A stretch of 64,000 bases of DNA from JBBECE01 sp040881985. GTDB lineage: Bacteria; Pseudomonadota; Alphaproteobacteria; Rhizobiales; Devosiaceae. The first letter of the stretch is position 1, and each line of letters starts with the position of its first letter. The stretch lies in the NCBI GenBank assembly GCA_040881985.1, contig JBBECE010000019.1, positions 1 through 64,000 of the forward strand. The letters are read 5' to 3'. The notes beneath the pieces were generated by a model. The model was not told the DNA's origin. It saw only the letters and a program-made list of their open reading frames with translations, and did not search any database. Positions 1 to 8,945 of this stretch are shown piece by piece. The position numbers and the translations under genes are program-made.

Positions 1-238
<238 letters not shown>

Positions 239-242
<4 letters not shown>

Positions 243-856
243 GCCAACTCGTTACTTTCGATGCGCGCGGGCGCGGTGTAGCGGGATAGTTTGAGGTGCC
301 GTTCGATCGCCGATCGCGCCGCCGCCCCCGCGGTGAGCGCTGCATGTATCACATTTTCGCCGCCCAAAGCCAAACCCAATCGGGCCGAGGAAAGGGCTTC
401 GATATGAGGCACTTCCATGAGGCCCGCGGCCTTCAGCGCGGCCAGCATTTTGCGCCTTCCATCGGGGCGGGCGTCGGTGGCGGTGACGAGCGCCACGGCC
501 TCGCGGGAGCGGATGGCGGCCTCGACTTTGGCGCCCCCGACGGTGAGCTGGCCGGCCTTGCGGGCGAGCCCGAGGGCGCCCGCGAGCCGGTTCTCGAGAT
601 GGGAGCGGGTGAGCGAAGCGAGGTTTTCGGGGACCGAGACTTGCTGCTTCAGCGCCCGGGCGAAGAGGTTTTTCGCGGCCGCCTCGGCGACGAGGGTCTC
701 GGAAAGCGTGACCCAGACTCCCCGGCCGCCGGCCCGGCCGTCAACGTCCGGGGCGATCGCCCCGTCGGGGCCGACCGCGAAGCGGACGAGTTCATCGGCC
801 GGCAGGGAGCGCCGGGTGAGGCAACATTGGCGAAGCGGCGGGCTGGTGCGGGGCAT
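239..856 (-). CDS. ylxR: YlxR-family RNA-binding protein with L7Ae-like C-terminal domain
   Basis: 205 aa. The N-terminal half (about 8-90) is a YlxR/DUF448 domain: paired cysteines near 11-12, a CLTR-type opening and GRGVWV at 44-49, which matches the family GRGAYV signature. The C-terminal half (about 95-195) resembles an L7Ae/YlxQ-type RNA-binding fold, a two-domain layout usual in alphaproteobacteria. The role in the nusA-infB operon is presumed to be RNA binding in transcription or ribosome biogenesis. It starts 18 bases after nusA and its TGA overlaps the infB ATG. Confidence 0.85.
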
Positions 857-874
857 CGGGGCGGGGCATCTTCC

Positions 875-2497
875 CTATTCCACGGGCGGGGGGGGGGGGG
901 CCGCCCCGGCCTCGGCCGCCTCGCCCTCGGGGGCGGGCGGGGCCAGATCCGCCTCGGTGACCCAGCCGGCCTTGAGGCGGGCGGCCATGACCATGGCCTC
1001 GGCCTCCTCGCGGCTCACCGGGAACTTCGAGAAGACGCCGTCGAAGCGCTTGACCTCGCCGTCCTTGCGCTCGATCCAGCCGACGAGATCGTCGGCGGCG
1101 CAGCCGGCAAAATCCTCGAGCGACTTGATCCCTTCCTTGCCGAGCGCCACCAGCATCAGGGCGTTGAGGCCGGGGATTTCGTAGAGCTCGTCGGCGACGC
1201 CGAGGGTTTTGCGCTCCTCGTCGCGTTCGCGCTCGATCTCGGCGAGATATTCGCGGGCGCGGGCCTGGATTTCGCCGGCGGTGTCCTCGTCGAACCCCTC
1301 GATCTCGGCGATCTCGGGAAGCTCGACATAGGCGACTTCCTCGAGCGAGGAAAAGCCTTCGGAGGCGAGCAGCTGGGCGACCATCTCGTCGACGTTCATC
1401 GCCTTCATGAAGAGTTCGGAGCGTTCGGTGAATTCCTTCTGGCGGCGTTCGGACTCTTCCTGCTCGGTCAGAATGTCGATGTCCCAGCCGATCAGCTGGG
1501 AGGCGAGGCGGACGTTCTGGCCGCGCCGGCCGATGGCGAGCGAGAGCTGCTCGTCGGGGACGACGACCTCGATCTTCTCGGCCTGCTCGTCGAGAACCAC
1601 CTTGGCGACCTCGGCGGGCTGGAGCGCGTGGACGACGAGGTTGGCGATGTTCTCGGTCCATGGAATGATGTCGATCTTCTCGCCCTGCAATTCGTTGACC
1701 ACGGCCTGGACGCGGCTGCCGCGCATGCCGACGCAGGCGCCCACGGGGTCGATCGAACTGTCGGACGAGGTCACCGCGATCTTGGCGCGCGAGCCCGGGT
1801 CCCGCGCAATCGAGCGGATGGTGATGATGCCGTCGTAAATTTCCGGCACCTCCTGCATGAACAGCTTCGCCATGAATTGCGGATGGGTGCGGGAGAGAAA
1901 AATCTGCGGGCCGCGCTGCTCGCGGCGGACGTCGTAGATATAGGCGCGGACGCGATCCCCGTAGCGGAACGATTCTCGCGGGATCAGCTCGTCGCGGCGG
2001 ATGATCGCCTCGCCGCGCCCGAGATCGACGATGACGTTGCCATACTCGACGCGCTTGACGGTGCCGTTGACGATCTGGCCGAGGCGATCCTTGTATTCCT
2101 CGTGCATCCGCTCGCGTTCGGCGTCGCGGACCTTCTGGACGATCACTTGCTTGGCCGACTGGGCGGCGATGCGGCCGAATTCGATGGGGGGCAGGGACTG
2201 GGTGACGAGGTCGCCGAGCTTGGCCTCGGGATGCTCGACGCGGGCCGCGGCGAGGTCGATCTGGCGGGCCGGCTCCTCGACGGCTTCGACGATCGTCAGC
2301 TCGCGCCAGAGGCGCAGTTCGCCGGTCTTCGGATTGATTTCGGCGCGGACCTCGGTCTCCGCCCCGTAGCGCGAGCGGGCGGCCTTCTGGATCGCGTCCT
2401 GCATCGCCTCGATGACGATCGTCCGGTCGATCGATTTCTCGCGGGCGACGGCGTCGGCGATCTGCAGGAGTTCGAGGCGATTGGCGCTGACGGCCAT
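875..2497 (-). CDS. nusA: Transcription termination/antitermination factor NusA
   Basis: 540 aa cytoplasmic RNA-polymerase-binding factor controlling pausing, termination and antitermination. The N-terminal RNAP-binding domain is residues 1-130, S1 about 139-202, KH1 with GMRG at 257-260 and KH2 with GRRG at 323-326, followed by C-terminal helix-hairpin-helix repeats. ATG at 2497 has AGGAG eight bases upstream, formed by the last codons of rimP, whose TAA lies just before it. The acidic C-terminus ends in a proline run encoded by 13 consecutive G (888-900 on the plus strand), whose exact length should be treated with caution. The gene is part of rimP-nusA-ylxR-infB. Confidence 0.96.
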   Translation of the reverse strand: MAVSANRLELLQIADAVAREKSIDRTIVIEAMQDAIQKAARSRYGAETEVRAEINPKTGELRLWRELTIVEAVEEPARQIDLAAARVEHPEAKLGDLVTQSLPPIEFGRIAAQSAKQVIVQKVRDAERERMHEEYKDRLGQIVNGTVKRVEYGNVIVDLGRGEAIIRRDELIPRESFRYGDRVRAYIYDVRREQRGPQIFLSRTHPQFMAKLFMQEVPEIYDGIITIRSIARDPGSRAKIAVTSSDSSIDPVGACVGMRGSRVQAVVNELQGEKIDIIPWTENIANLVVHALQPAEVAKVVLDEQAEKIEVVVPDEQLSLAIGRRGQNVRLASQLIGWDIDILTEQEESERRQKEFTERSELFMKAMNVDEMVAQLLASEGFSSLEEVAYVELPEIAEIEGFDEDTAGEIQARAREYLAEIERERDEERKTLGVADELYEIPGLNALMLVALGKEGIKSLEDFAGCAADDLVGWIERKDGEVKRFDGVFSKFPVSREEAEAMVMAARLKAGWVTEADLAPPAPEGEAAEAGAAPPPPPVE

Positions 2498-2500
2498 GGG

Positions 2501-3088
2501 TTAAACTCCTTCGGTTTCTTCCTGCGGCTCGACCCCGGGGTCGAGGAGCGGGTCGTATTTGAGCCGCGCCTTCGAGTCGGCGAGGAGCTTGTCGGTGAGA
2601 ACGAGCTTGGCCTCGGCGATGGCGGCGGCGGGAATGCGGGCGACCGGGTCGGCGCCCCCGGGTACGTCGGGCAGACGGATGACGACCGCGTCGTCGCGCA
2701 CCCCCTCGAGCGTGCCGCGGAAGCGGCGGCGGCCGCCGATCAGCTCGTCGGTCTCGAGCTTCGCCTCGTGGCCGGCCCAAAGGGCAAAATCGGCGAGCCG
2801 CACCAGCGGCCGGTCGATGCCGGGCGAGGAGACCTCGAGGTGATAGGCGCGCTCGATCGGATCCTCGGCGTCGAGCGCCGGAGAGAGATCGCGGCTCAGC
2901 GCCTCGCAATCGGCGATGGCAAACTGGCCGTCCCTGTCCTCGGCCATGATCTGCACGGTCATGCCGTTCATCGGGGTGACCCGGACGCGCACCAGCCGGT
3001 AGCCGAGCGCAGCGGCGACCGGCGCGGCGATGCCGGCGATGCGGGCCTCGACCCCGGTCTCGCGGACAAAACGCCTGTCGGCTTGCAT
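2501..3088 (-). CDS. rimP: Ribosome maturation factor RimP
   Basis: 195 aa factor needed for 30S maturation. The central VSSPGIDRPL motif and the DLSPALD segment are typical of RimP, followed by a C-terminal SH3-like domain. I use the ATG at 3088 (MQADRRFV) because AGGAG sits five bases upstream; an in-frame start at 3112 lies inside the leader and has no comparable site. It is the first gene of the nusA operon, preceded by a terminator-type leader at 3111-3172. The C-terminus (EPQEETEGV) is acidic. Confidence 0.93.
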   Translation of the reverse strand: MQADRRFVRETGVEARIAGIAAPVAAALGYRLVRVRVTPMNGMTVQIMAEDRDGQFAIADCEALSRDLSPALDAEDPIERAYHLEVSSPGIDRPLVRLADFALWAGHEAKLETDELIGGRRRFRGTLEGVRDDAVVIRLPDVPGGADPVARIPAAAIAEAKLVLTDKLLADSKARLKYDPLLDPGVEPQEETEGV

Positions 3089-3110
3089 GCCTCTCCTTGC
3101 CCCAGGCGGC

Positions 3111-3172
3111 AAACAAAAAGAGCGGGGCCGGTTTTGGCACCCACTCTCAATTAGAGCCTGAGATGTTGGGGT
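3111..3172 (-). promoter_or_regulatory. rimP-nusA leader: terminator with competing antiterminator
   Basis: On the minus strand AGAGTGGG (3147-3140) pairs with the CCCGCTCT arm around 3126-3119 (one G.U), followed by a TTTTTGTTT tract at 3119-3111: a Rho-independent terminator ahead of the rimP start. Just upstream, CTCT-AATTG-AGAG forms a small alternative stem that uses the same AGAG, so the two are mutually exclusive, as in an attenuator. A rimP-leader RNA of this kind has been catalogued in bacteria (from memory). It could also simply terminate trmB. Confidence 0.65.
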
Positions 3173-3898
3173 TCATATAGCCTCTGGGGCGGGCGCTGGC
3201 AAGGGTCGGCGGCTGAAACTGAAATAGAACGGGGCGCGGCCCTGTTGCCGGGCCTTTTGCTCGTAGCGGGTCGGGGCGTAGTCCGGCCAGGGCTCGCGCC
3301 AGGCGCGCGGGCGGCCGGGCGACCAGGCGAAATCGGAACTGCGGACGATCTGGGCCAGAGTCCAGTTCGCGTAGTCCTCGATGTCGGTCGCAAAGCGGAA
3401 CTCGCCGCCGGGTTTCATGGAACGGGCAAGCTCGCCAAGGGTCGAGTGCGAGACGAAGCGGCGCTTGTGGTGGCGCTTTTTCGGCCAGGGATCGGGATAC
3501 AGCAAAAACACCCCGTCGAGGGATGCGGGCGCCAAGGCGGGCAGCAGGAGCAGCGCGTCGTCGGTGAAGAGGCGCATATTGTCGAGTTTTTCCGATGCGA
3601 TGCGGGCGAGCAGTTTGCCGATACCGCCCAGATATGGCTCGCAGCCGATGAAGCCGGCTTCGGGACGCTCGGTGGCGCGGGCAAAAAGATGCTCGCCCCC
3701 GCCATAGCCGATTTCAAGAAAGAGCGGCCGGGGGCCGCCGAAGATTTTTGTCGCATCGATCGGGGCTTGCACGGGATCGACCAGCAGGGACGGCAGCAAG
3801 GTCTCGATCAACCGCTGCTGGCCGGGATGCAGGCGATGGCCCTTGCGGCGGCCGAAGAAGGCGCGCTTTTCAGGCGATGCGGCGGAGGCGGGCGCCAT
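3173..3898 (-). CDS. trmB: tRNA (guanine-N7-)-methyltransferase
   Basis: 241 aa SAM-dependent enzyme making m7G46 in tRNA variable loops. The SAM-binding motif EIGYGGGEHL and the family signature PDPWPKKRHHKRRF are both present, and length is normal for the family. The ATG at 3898 lies inside the end of metK (28-base overlap), consistent with tight coupling. The leader of rimP follows 25 bases after its stop. Confidence 0.95.
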   Translation of the reverse strand: MAPASAASPEKRAFFGRRKGHRLHPGQQRLIETLLPSLLVDPVQAPIDATKIFGGPRPLFLEIGYGGGEHLFARATERPEAGFIGCEPYLGGIGKLLARIASEKLDNMRLFTDDALLLLPALAPASLDGVFLLYPDPWPKKRHHKRRFVSHSTLGELARSMKPGGEFRFATDIEDYANWTLAQIVRSSDFAWSPGRPRAWREPWPDYAPTRYEQKARQQGRAPFYFSFSRRPLPAPAPEAI

Positions 3899-5147
3899 CC
3901 GACTCGGGTTCTTTCAACGCTGCCTTGAGGGCTTTGACGAGGTCGGTTTTCTCCCAGGAGAAGCTGCCGTCGCGGCCGGGCTTGCGGCCGAAATGGCCGT
4001 AGGCGGAGGTCTTCGCATAGATCGGCCGATTGAGGTCGAGGTGATTGCGGATGCCGGAGGGGGAAAGGTCCATGACCCGGCGGAGCGCGATTTCGAGTTC
4101 GTCCTCGCCGATTTTTCCGGTGCCGTGCAGGTCGACATAGATGGCAAGCGGCTGGGCGACCCCGATGGCATAGGCGAGCTGGATGGTGCAGCGGTCGGCA
4201 AGACCGGCGGCGACGATGTTCTTTGCAAGGTAACGCGCGGCATAGGCGGCCGAGCGGTCGACTTTGGTCGTGTCCTTGCCGGAGAAGGCGCCGCCGCCGT
4301 GCGGGGCCGCCCCGCCATAGGTATCGACGATGATCTTTCGGCCGGTGACCCCGGCGTCCCCGTCCGGGCCGCCGATGACGAATTTGCCGGTCGGATTGAC
4401 GTACCAGGCGCAGTCGGGGGAAATTCTGATTTCGCTCAGGGCCTCGCGGACGAAGGGCTCGACGACTTGCCGGACCTTCTCCGAATCCCAGCCTTCGTCG
4501 AGATGCTGGGTCGAGAGCACGATCTGGGTGACCTCGGCGGCGCGCCCGTCGATGTAGTGGACGGTGATCTGGGACTTGGCGTCGGGGCCGAGCCTGCCGG
4601 CTTCCCCTTCCCCGGACTTGCGGGCCGCGGCGAGGCGCTCGAGAATCTTGTGGGCGTAATAGATCGGGGCGGGCATCAAGTCGGCGGTCTCGCGGCAGGC
4701 ATAGCCGAACATGATGCCCTGGTCGCCGGCGCCCTCCTCGCCCTGGCGGTCACGGGCATTGTCCACCCCCTGGGCAATGTGAGCCGACTGGAAGTGCAGG
4801 AGCACTTCGATTTTCACGGTCTTGTAGTCAAAACCCTCCTGCTCATAGCCGATCGCCTTGATGGCGCGGCGGGCGGTCGAGCGAAACTTTGCCGGGTTGA
4901 TGACCTCTTTGCCGTGCCTGTCGAGCTTGATGAGGGAGGGGGGGACCCTGACCTCGCCGGCGATGATCACCCGGTTGGTGGTGGCGAGCGTCTCGCAGGC
5001 GACGCGAATGGCGCGCGGATCGGTACCCGTCTTCTTGGCCTCGCGATAGACCATGTCGACGATCTCGTCCGAGATGCGATCGCAGACCTTGTCCGGATGA
5101 CCCTCGGCGACCGACTCGGAGGTGAACAAATAAGACGAACGTGACAC
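3870..5147 (-). CDS. metK: S-adenosylmethionine synthetase (methionine adenosyltransferase)
   Basis: 425 aa. It makes SAM from methionine and ATP. It opens with SRSSYLFTSESVAEGHPDKV, carries the GDQGIMFGYA motif and the glycine-rich GGGAFSGKDTTKVDRSAAY loop. The start is taken as GTG at 5147 because family homology begins there; the open frame extends 108 codons upstream into unrelated sequence. It is followed by trmB, overlapping by 28 bases, and preceded by an XRE-family regulator and a 127-base leader with a palindrome (5246-5265). No SAM riboswitch was recognised. Confidence 0.97.
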   Translation of the reverse strand: MSRSSYLFTSESVAEGHPDKVCDRISDEIVDMVYREAKKTGTDPRAIRVACETLATTNRVIIAGEVRVPPSLIKLDRHGKEVINPAKFRSTARRAIKAIGYEQEGFDYKTVKIEVLLHFQSAHIAQGVDNARDRQGEEGAGDQGIMFGYACRETADLMPAPIYYAHKILERLAAARKSGEGEAGRLGPDAKSQITVHYIDGRAAEVTQIVLSTQHLDEGWDSEKVRQVVEPFVREALSEIRISPDCAWYVNPTGKFVIGGPDGDAGVTGRKIIVDTYGGAAPHGGGAFSGKDTTKVDRSAAYAARYLAKNIVAAGLADRCTIQLAYAIGVAQPLAIYVDLHGTGKIGEDELEIALRRVMDLSPSGIRNHLDLNRPIYAKTSAYGHFGRKPGRDGSFSWEKTDLVKALKAALKEPESDGARLRRIA

Positions 5148-5166
5148 GCGCAACCCCCCGCGGGCA

Positions 5167-5198
5167 GCGGCGCCCTTCGACGGGCTTGGGACGGCCGC
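5167..5198 (-). other. Nested stem-loop in metK 5' leader
   Basis: On the minus strand GCGGC and GCCGC enclose an inner GCCC-GTCGAA-GGGC hairpin, about 20 bases upstream of the metK GTG start. Stable structure so near the start could affect translation. It does not match SAM-II or SAM/SAH riboswitch consensus as I remember them, so no function is assigned. Confidence 0.3.
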
Positions 5199-5245
5199 TC
5201 CGAGGAGGCAGGTTTTGCCAGCGGGCAGGGTCGCGGTCAAGCCGG

Positions 5246-5265
5246 ACATAAAGAGTTCGTTATAT
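5246..5265 (-). promoter_or_regulatory. Candidate operator upstream of metK (methionine-cycle palindrome)
   Basis: Plus strand reads ACATAAAGA-GT-TCGTTATAT, two 9-base arms matching at 7 of 9 positions around a 2-base centre. The core AAAGA-NN-TC(T/G)TTAT resembles palindromes linked to SAH-responsive ArsR-family control of methionine-cycle genes in Proteobacteria (from memory). It overlaps a TATAAC -10-like hexamer on the minus strand (5264-5259), so binding there would block metK transcription. Confidence 0.45.
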
Positions 5266-5274
5266 GAGGGCGTC

Positions 5275-5667
5275 CTATTTCTCGCGGGCGGCGAGCTGCT
5301 CGGCGAGTTCGACGAGGTTGCGGCGGGCCGCCTCGTCGGTGATCTGCTCGAAGGCGGCGGTGAGCCGGACGATGCCGGCACGGTCGCCGAGAAGTTTTTG
5401 CTGCTCCTTCTCGCTGAGCCCCGACAGATGCCCATCCCAGCCGGCGTAGAAATAGCCGGGCTCGACGCCAAGCGCCTTGGCGACCTGGTCGAGCCTCGAG
5501 GCGGAGATGCGGTTGGTGCCCTTCTCGTATTTCTGGATTTGTTGGAAGGAGACCCCGATGGCCTTCCCGAGCCTTGTCTGGCTCATCCGAAGCTGCCGGC
5601 GGCGGGCGCGGATGCGCTCACCGACACCCTGGTCGATCGGATCCAGCTGGCGCGAAATGGCGTTCAA
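5275..5667 (-). CDS. XRE-family helix-turn-helix regulator
   Basis: 130 aa DNA-binding protein with a Cro/C1-type HTH at about 19-73 (RIRARRRQLRMSQTRLG ... FQQIQKYEKGTNRIS) and a helical C-terminal tail. Proteins of this type lie between lnt and metK in many Rhizobiales. Its target is unknown; the palindrome ten bases beyond its stop is a possible but unproven site. The start is TTG at 5667, giving a TTGA overlap with the lnt stop, which implies translational coupling. Confidence 0.85.
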   Translation of the reverse strand: MNAISRQLDPIDQGVGERIRARRRQLRMSQTRLGKAIGVSFQQIQKYEKGTNRISASRLDQVAKALGVEPGYFYAGWDGHLSGLSEKEQQKLLGDRAGIVRLTAAFEQITDEAARRNLVELAEQLAAREK

Positions 5668-7292
5668 ACCGTCGGTCTTTCCCTGCGTTCGGCGAAATTG
5701 CGCAGCAGCACGAGTGCAAAAGCGACGGCCAAACTAATCGCCAGGGGCAGGCTCCGATAGCGCGCAAAGAATGTTCGGTTAACCGGCGCGCTTAACGTGC
5801 CGTCGAGAACCCCGGGGGCGTCGGTAGGTAGTTTTGCGACGATTCGGCCCAGCGGGTCGATAAGCGCGCTGACCCCGGTATTGGCAAGCCGGACCATCGA
5901 CAATCCCTCCTCGACCGCCCGCATGCGGGCGTGATGGAAGTGCTGGGCGGGGCCGATCGAGTCGGCGAACCAGGCGTCGTTGGTCAGATTGAGCATCCAT
6001 TGCGCGTCTTTGGCCGCCGGGCCGAGGTCGCCGGCGAAGATCGCCTCGTAGCAAATGAGCGGCAGGACCGGCGGGGTCGCATAAGGCTCGAAGGGGCGCG
6101 GCGTGCCGGCGCCGGGGATGAAACTCGACTGGGCGCCGACGAGTTCGGAAAAGCCGAACGACCGGAAGAGAAAATCGAACGGCACGAACTCGCCGAAGGG
6201 AACAAGGCGGAGCTTGTCGTAGCTGGCGACGATCTCGCCGACATCGTTGATGGCGAGGATCGAGTTGAAAACCGGCAGCGAGCCGTCGGGAGCGGGATTG
6301 GAGGAATGGTCTTCGCGGGCCGCCCCGGCAATGAGCAGCGTATTCGGCGGCAGGAGCCGGGCGATGCGGGCGAGCGCGTCGGGGTGGTCGGCGACGACGA
6401 AGGGAAAGACCGATTCCGGCCAGATCAGATGGGTGACGGCGACAAGGCCGGGATCGCCCGGTGAGGCCGGGGCGGTCGAGAGGTCGAGCAGCGACTGGAA
6501 GATCGCGTCGGCGAGCTCGGGCCGCCACTTGTCGGTCTGGGCAATGGCGGGCTGGACGAGCCGGAGCTTGACGCCGGCAATTTCGGTGACCTCGGTCGAG
6601 GCGAGCCGCCAGAGGCCGAAGCCGAGCATGACGGCGAGGAGCGCGAGGCCGGCGCTGAGCGGGACGAGCCGGCGGGCGAGCGGTTCGCCCTCGGCGGGCC
6701 AGATCAGCGCCAGGGTCGCGGCGACGAGCAGCGCAACGAAGGTCAGCCCGTAGGCACCGGCGAGCGAGGCCGATTGCAGCAGCTCATCGCTCAGCCCGAG
6801 CGCGTAGCCGGGCAGATCGAACGGAAACCCGGTCAGGATATGACCGCGCAGCCATTCGGTGAGGGTCAGCCCGACTGCGAGCGCCACAATCCGCTGGCCG
6901 CCATCGGCCCAGAGCCAGTGGGCGAGCGCGGTCCCGAAGGCGAAAAAGAGACCGAGGCCGAAAGCCAGCGCCAACAGCGCCAGCGGCATGACCCAGCCGG
7001 TCAGTTCGGGTTCGATGAGGAAGGCAAAGCCGACCCAATGCAGGCCGACGAGGAGGTAGCCGGAGCCAAACATCCAGCCGATGCGGAACGCGGGACCGAA
7101 GAGGCGGCCGCCGATGGTGCGGATGCGTTCGGCGCCGTCGAGGAGCCAGACGAGGGCAGTGACGCCGACAAACAGCGCCGGGAGAAAAAACAGCGGCGGC
7201 AGGGACAAAGCCGCGATCGCCCCGGCGGCAAAGGCGATGCCGAGCCGGGCCAGGCCGCTCGACAACATCAGGGACTGGGCCAGTGCGGTCAC
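5664..7292 (-). CDS. lnt: Apolipoprotein N-acyltransferase
   Basis: 542 aa inner-membrane enzyme that adds the third acyl chain to lipoproteins. Several N-terminal transmembrane helices (about 15-225) precede a carbon-nitrogen hydrolase domain carrying the Glu-Lys-Cys triad: E293 in WPES, K360 in YDKLRLVPFGE, C414 in ICYE. The start is GTG at 7292; an ATG at 7268 is an alternative. It is followed by the XRE gene through a TTGA overlap. Length and triad are those of a working enzyme. Confidence 0.94.
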   Translation of the reverse strand: MTALAQSLMLSSGLARLGIAFAAGAIAALSLPPLFFLPALFVGVTALVWLLDGAERIRTIGGRLFGPAFRIGWMFGSGYLLVGLHWVGFAFLIEPELTGWVMPLALLALAFGLGLFFAFGTALAHWLWADGGQRIVALAVGLTLTEWLRGHILTGFPFDLPGYALGLSDELLQSASLAGAYGLTFVALLVAATLALIWPAEGEPLARRLVPLSAGLALLAVMLGFGLWRLASTEVTEIAGVKLRLVQPAIAQTDKWRPELADAIFQSLLDLSTAPASPGDPGLVAVTHLIWPESVFPFVVADHPDALARIARLLPPNTLLIAGAAREDHSSNPAPDGSLPVFNSILAINDVGEIVASYDKLRLVPFGEFVPFDFLFRSFGFSELVGAQSSFIPGAGTPRPFEPYATPPVLPLICYEAIFAGDLGPAAKDAQWMLNLTNDAWFADSIGPAQHFHHARMRAVEEGLSMVRLANTGVSALIDPLGRIVAKLPTDAPGVLDGTLSAPVNRTFFARYRSLPLAISLAVAFALVLLRNFAERRERPTV

Positions 7293-7374
7293 GTATCGCG
7301 CCGGGTTAGGGTACGGATGGGCCGCGCTTGGTCGCCCGGACCCCGTGAAGCGTCAAGGGGGATTCTTGGAAAGG

Positions 7375-8406
7375 CTATTCGGCGGCGGCCTTGCCGGCGG
7401 GCGGGGTGCCGGAGGCGTCGGGAAGCGGGCGGGCGCGGTCGGCGCGGCGGCGGCGGGTGATCTTGACCGTGCGGATGCGGCGCGGGTCGGCCTGCATCAC
7501 CTCGAACTCGAAGCCCCTGAGGCGCGATATGACCTCGCCCCTGACCGGAATGCGGCCGCAGACGTGGAAAATCAGCCCGCCGAGCGTGTCGACCTCCTCG
7601 GCGTGATGGCCGGGGTCGAAATCTGGACCGATGACCGAGGCGAGTTCGTCGAGCTCGATGCGGGCGTCAGCTATATAGACGCCCTCGCCCGCCTGGCGGA
7701 TGAGCTCGGTTTCCTCCTCGTCATGCTCGTCCTCGATGTCGCCGACCACAGCCTCCAGAAGGTCCTCGATAGTGACGAGCCCGTCGGTGCCGCCATATTC
7801 GTCAACAACGATCGCCATGTGGATGCGGGTCGCCTGCATGGATTGAAGCAAGTCGCTGACGGCCATCGAGGGCGGCACGTGCATGACCTTACGGATGAGA
7901 TCAGTGCGGATGATGACCGAGCGCAGCGCCGCCGGCTTCAGCCGGACGGGAAGGCCGGTCCTGGCGCGCGCCGGGGCGTTTTCGGCGAGGGCTCCGAGGA
8001 GGTCCTTGATGTGGACCATGCCGACGATCCGGTCGAGGGTCTCCTCGAAGACCGGCAGGCGTGAATGTTCGGCGGCGCGGAAGCGCAACACCAAATGGGC
8101 GACGGTCTCGTTGGCCTCGACCGCCTCGATGTCGGCGCGCGGCACCATCACGTCGTCGATGCGGACCTGGGAAAGGTTGAGGACGTTCTGGATCAGCGAC
8201 CGCTCGCCGGGGGAGAAAATCTCGCCGCCGCCGGCAACCGTTGCCTCGCGCAGCGCCTGGCGCAGATCGTCACGCGGAAAGACCGCGCTCCAATTGAGCC
8301 ATGACTTGAAGCGCATCCAGAGCGAAGTGTCGCCGGCCTCGGTTTCGGGGCCGGTCTCGGGGCGGGGCGGGGGTGCCGCGGCGCCGTGCTGCTGTTTCTC
8401 GTTCAT
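7375..8406 (-). CDS. corC: CorC/HlyC-type CBS-domain protein
   Basis: 343 aa. A CBS-domain pair (about 80-205, with MVPRADIEAVEANE and IHMAIVVDEYGGTDGLVTIEDLLE) is followed by a CorC_HlyC transporter-associated domain (about 235-320). There is no N-terminal DUF21 membrane domain, so this is the soluble CorC-type form, linked to magnesium/cobalt efflux or envelope homeostasis. Its place next to ybeY and lnt is conserved in Proteobacteria. The N-terminus is Gln/Pro/Glu-rich and the C-terminus basic. Confidence 0.88.
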   Translation of the reverse strand: MNEKQQHGAAAPPPRPETGPETEAGDTSLWMRFKSWLNWSAVFPRDDLRQALREATVAGGGEIFSPGERSLIQNVLNLSQVRIDDVMVPRADIEAVEANETVAHLVLRFRAAEHSRLPVFEETLDRIVGMVHIKDLLGALAENAPARARTGLPVRLKPAALRSVIIRTDLIRKVMHVPPSMAVSDLLQSMQATRIHMAIVVDEYGGTDGLVTIEDLLEAVVGDIEDEHDEEETELIRQAGEGVYIADARIELDELASVIGPDFDPGHHAEEVDTLGGLIFHVCGRIPVRGEVISRLRGFEFEVMQADPRRIRTVKITRRRRADRARPLPDASGTPPAGKAAAE

Positions 8407-8456
8407 CGTGGCCCCGGCCGCCCGTCACGGGGGCCAAAACGCTCCTCAAATGCCCT

Positions 8457-8945
8457 CTATGCCCCGGCGCGCTGGGCTGCCGCATAAGGGTCGGGAATCG
8501 ACAGCCGCGCGAGAACCTTTCCCTCAAGCGCCTCCATGCGCCCGGCATCCACCTCGCTCAGGTGATCATAGCCGAGAATGTGCAAAAAGCCATGCGTCAG
8601 CAAGTGGGCGAAATGGTGCTTGAGGGGAATGCCGTTGCGCGCCGCCTCGGCGTCGACCGTCTCGAAGGCGAGCGAAATATCGCCAAGAAACCCGAAAACC
8701 GGGGCGCCGGGGGCGAGCGCCGGGAAGGACAGCACGTTGGTCGGCGCCTCGAGGCCGCGCCAGCGCAGGTTCAGCCCCTGCTGCTCGGCGTCGTCGGTCA
8801 AAAGCACCGACAGCTCGGCGTCGGCGGCGAGCTTTTCGGGAATGACGGCGAGGGCGGCGTCAAGGGTTTGCCGCGCCAGGGTTTCCAGATCGTTCGGCCA
8901 GACGGGCGACTTGCGCAGAAGCTGGCAATCGAGCGACGGGCTCAT
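8457..8945 (-). CDS. ybeY: Endoribonuclease YbeY
   Basis: 162 aa zinc-dependent RNase involved in 16S rRNA 3' processing and 70S quality control. The catalytic/zinc motif THGFLHILGYDH has the three histidines H118, H122 and H128. The start ATG overlaps the stop of phoH (ATGA). Length and motif are standard. Confidence 0.95.
   Translation of the reverse strand: MSPSLDCQLLRKSPVWPNDLETLARQTLDAALAVIPEKLAADAELSVLLTDDAEQQGLNLRWRGLEAPTNVLSFPALAPGAPVFGFLGDISLAFETVDAEAARNGIPLKHHFAHLLTHGFLHILGYDHLSEVDAGRMEALEGKVLARLSIPDPYAAAQRAGA

Noticed and set aside
296..3154. Plus-strand open frame of 952 codons opposite ylxR, nusA and rimP
   Set aside because: Antisense to three clearly homologous genes; its protein is compositionally biased with no recognisable domain, as expected from high GC codon bias.
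5148..5274. SAM riboswitch before metK
   Set aside because: There is structure in the leader, but no match to the SAM-II or SAM/SAH cores as I know them; kept only as an unassigned hairpin.
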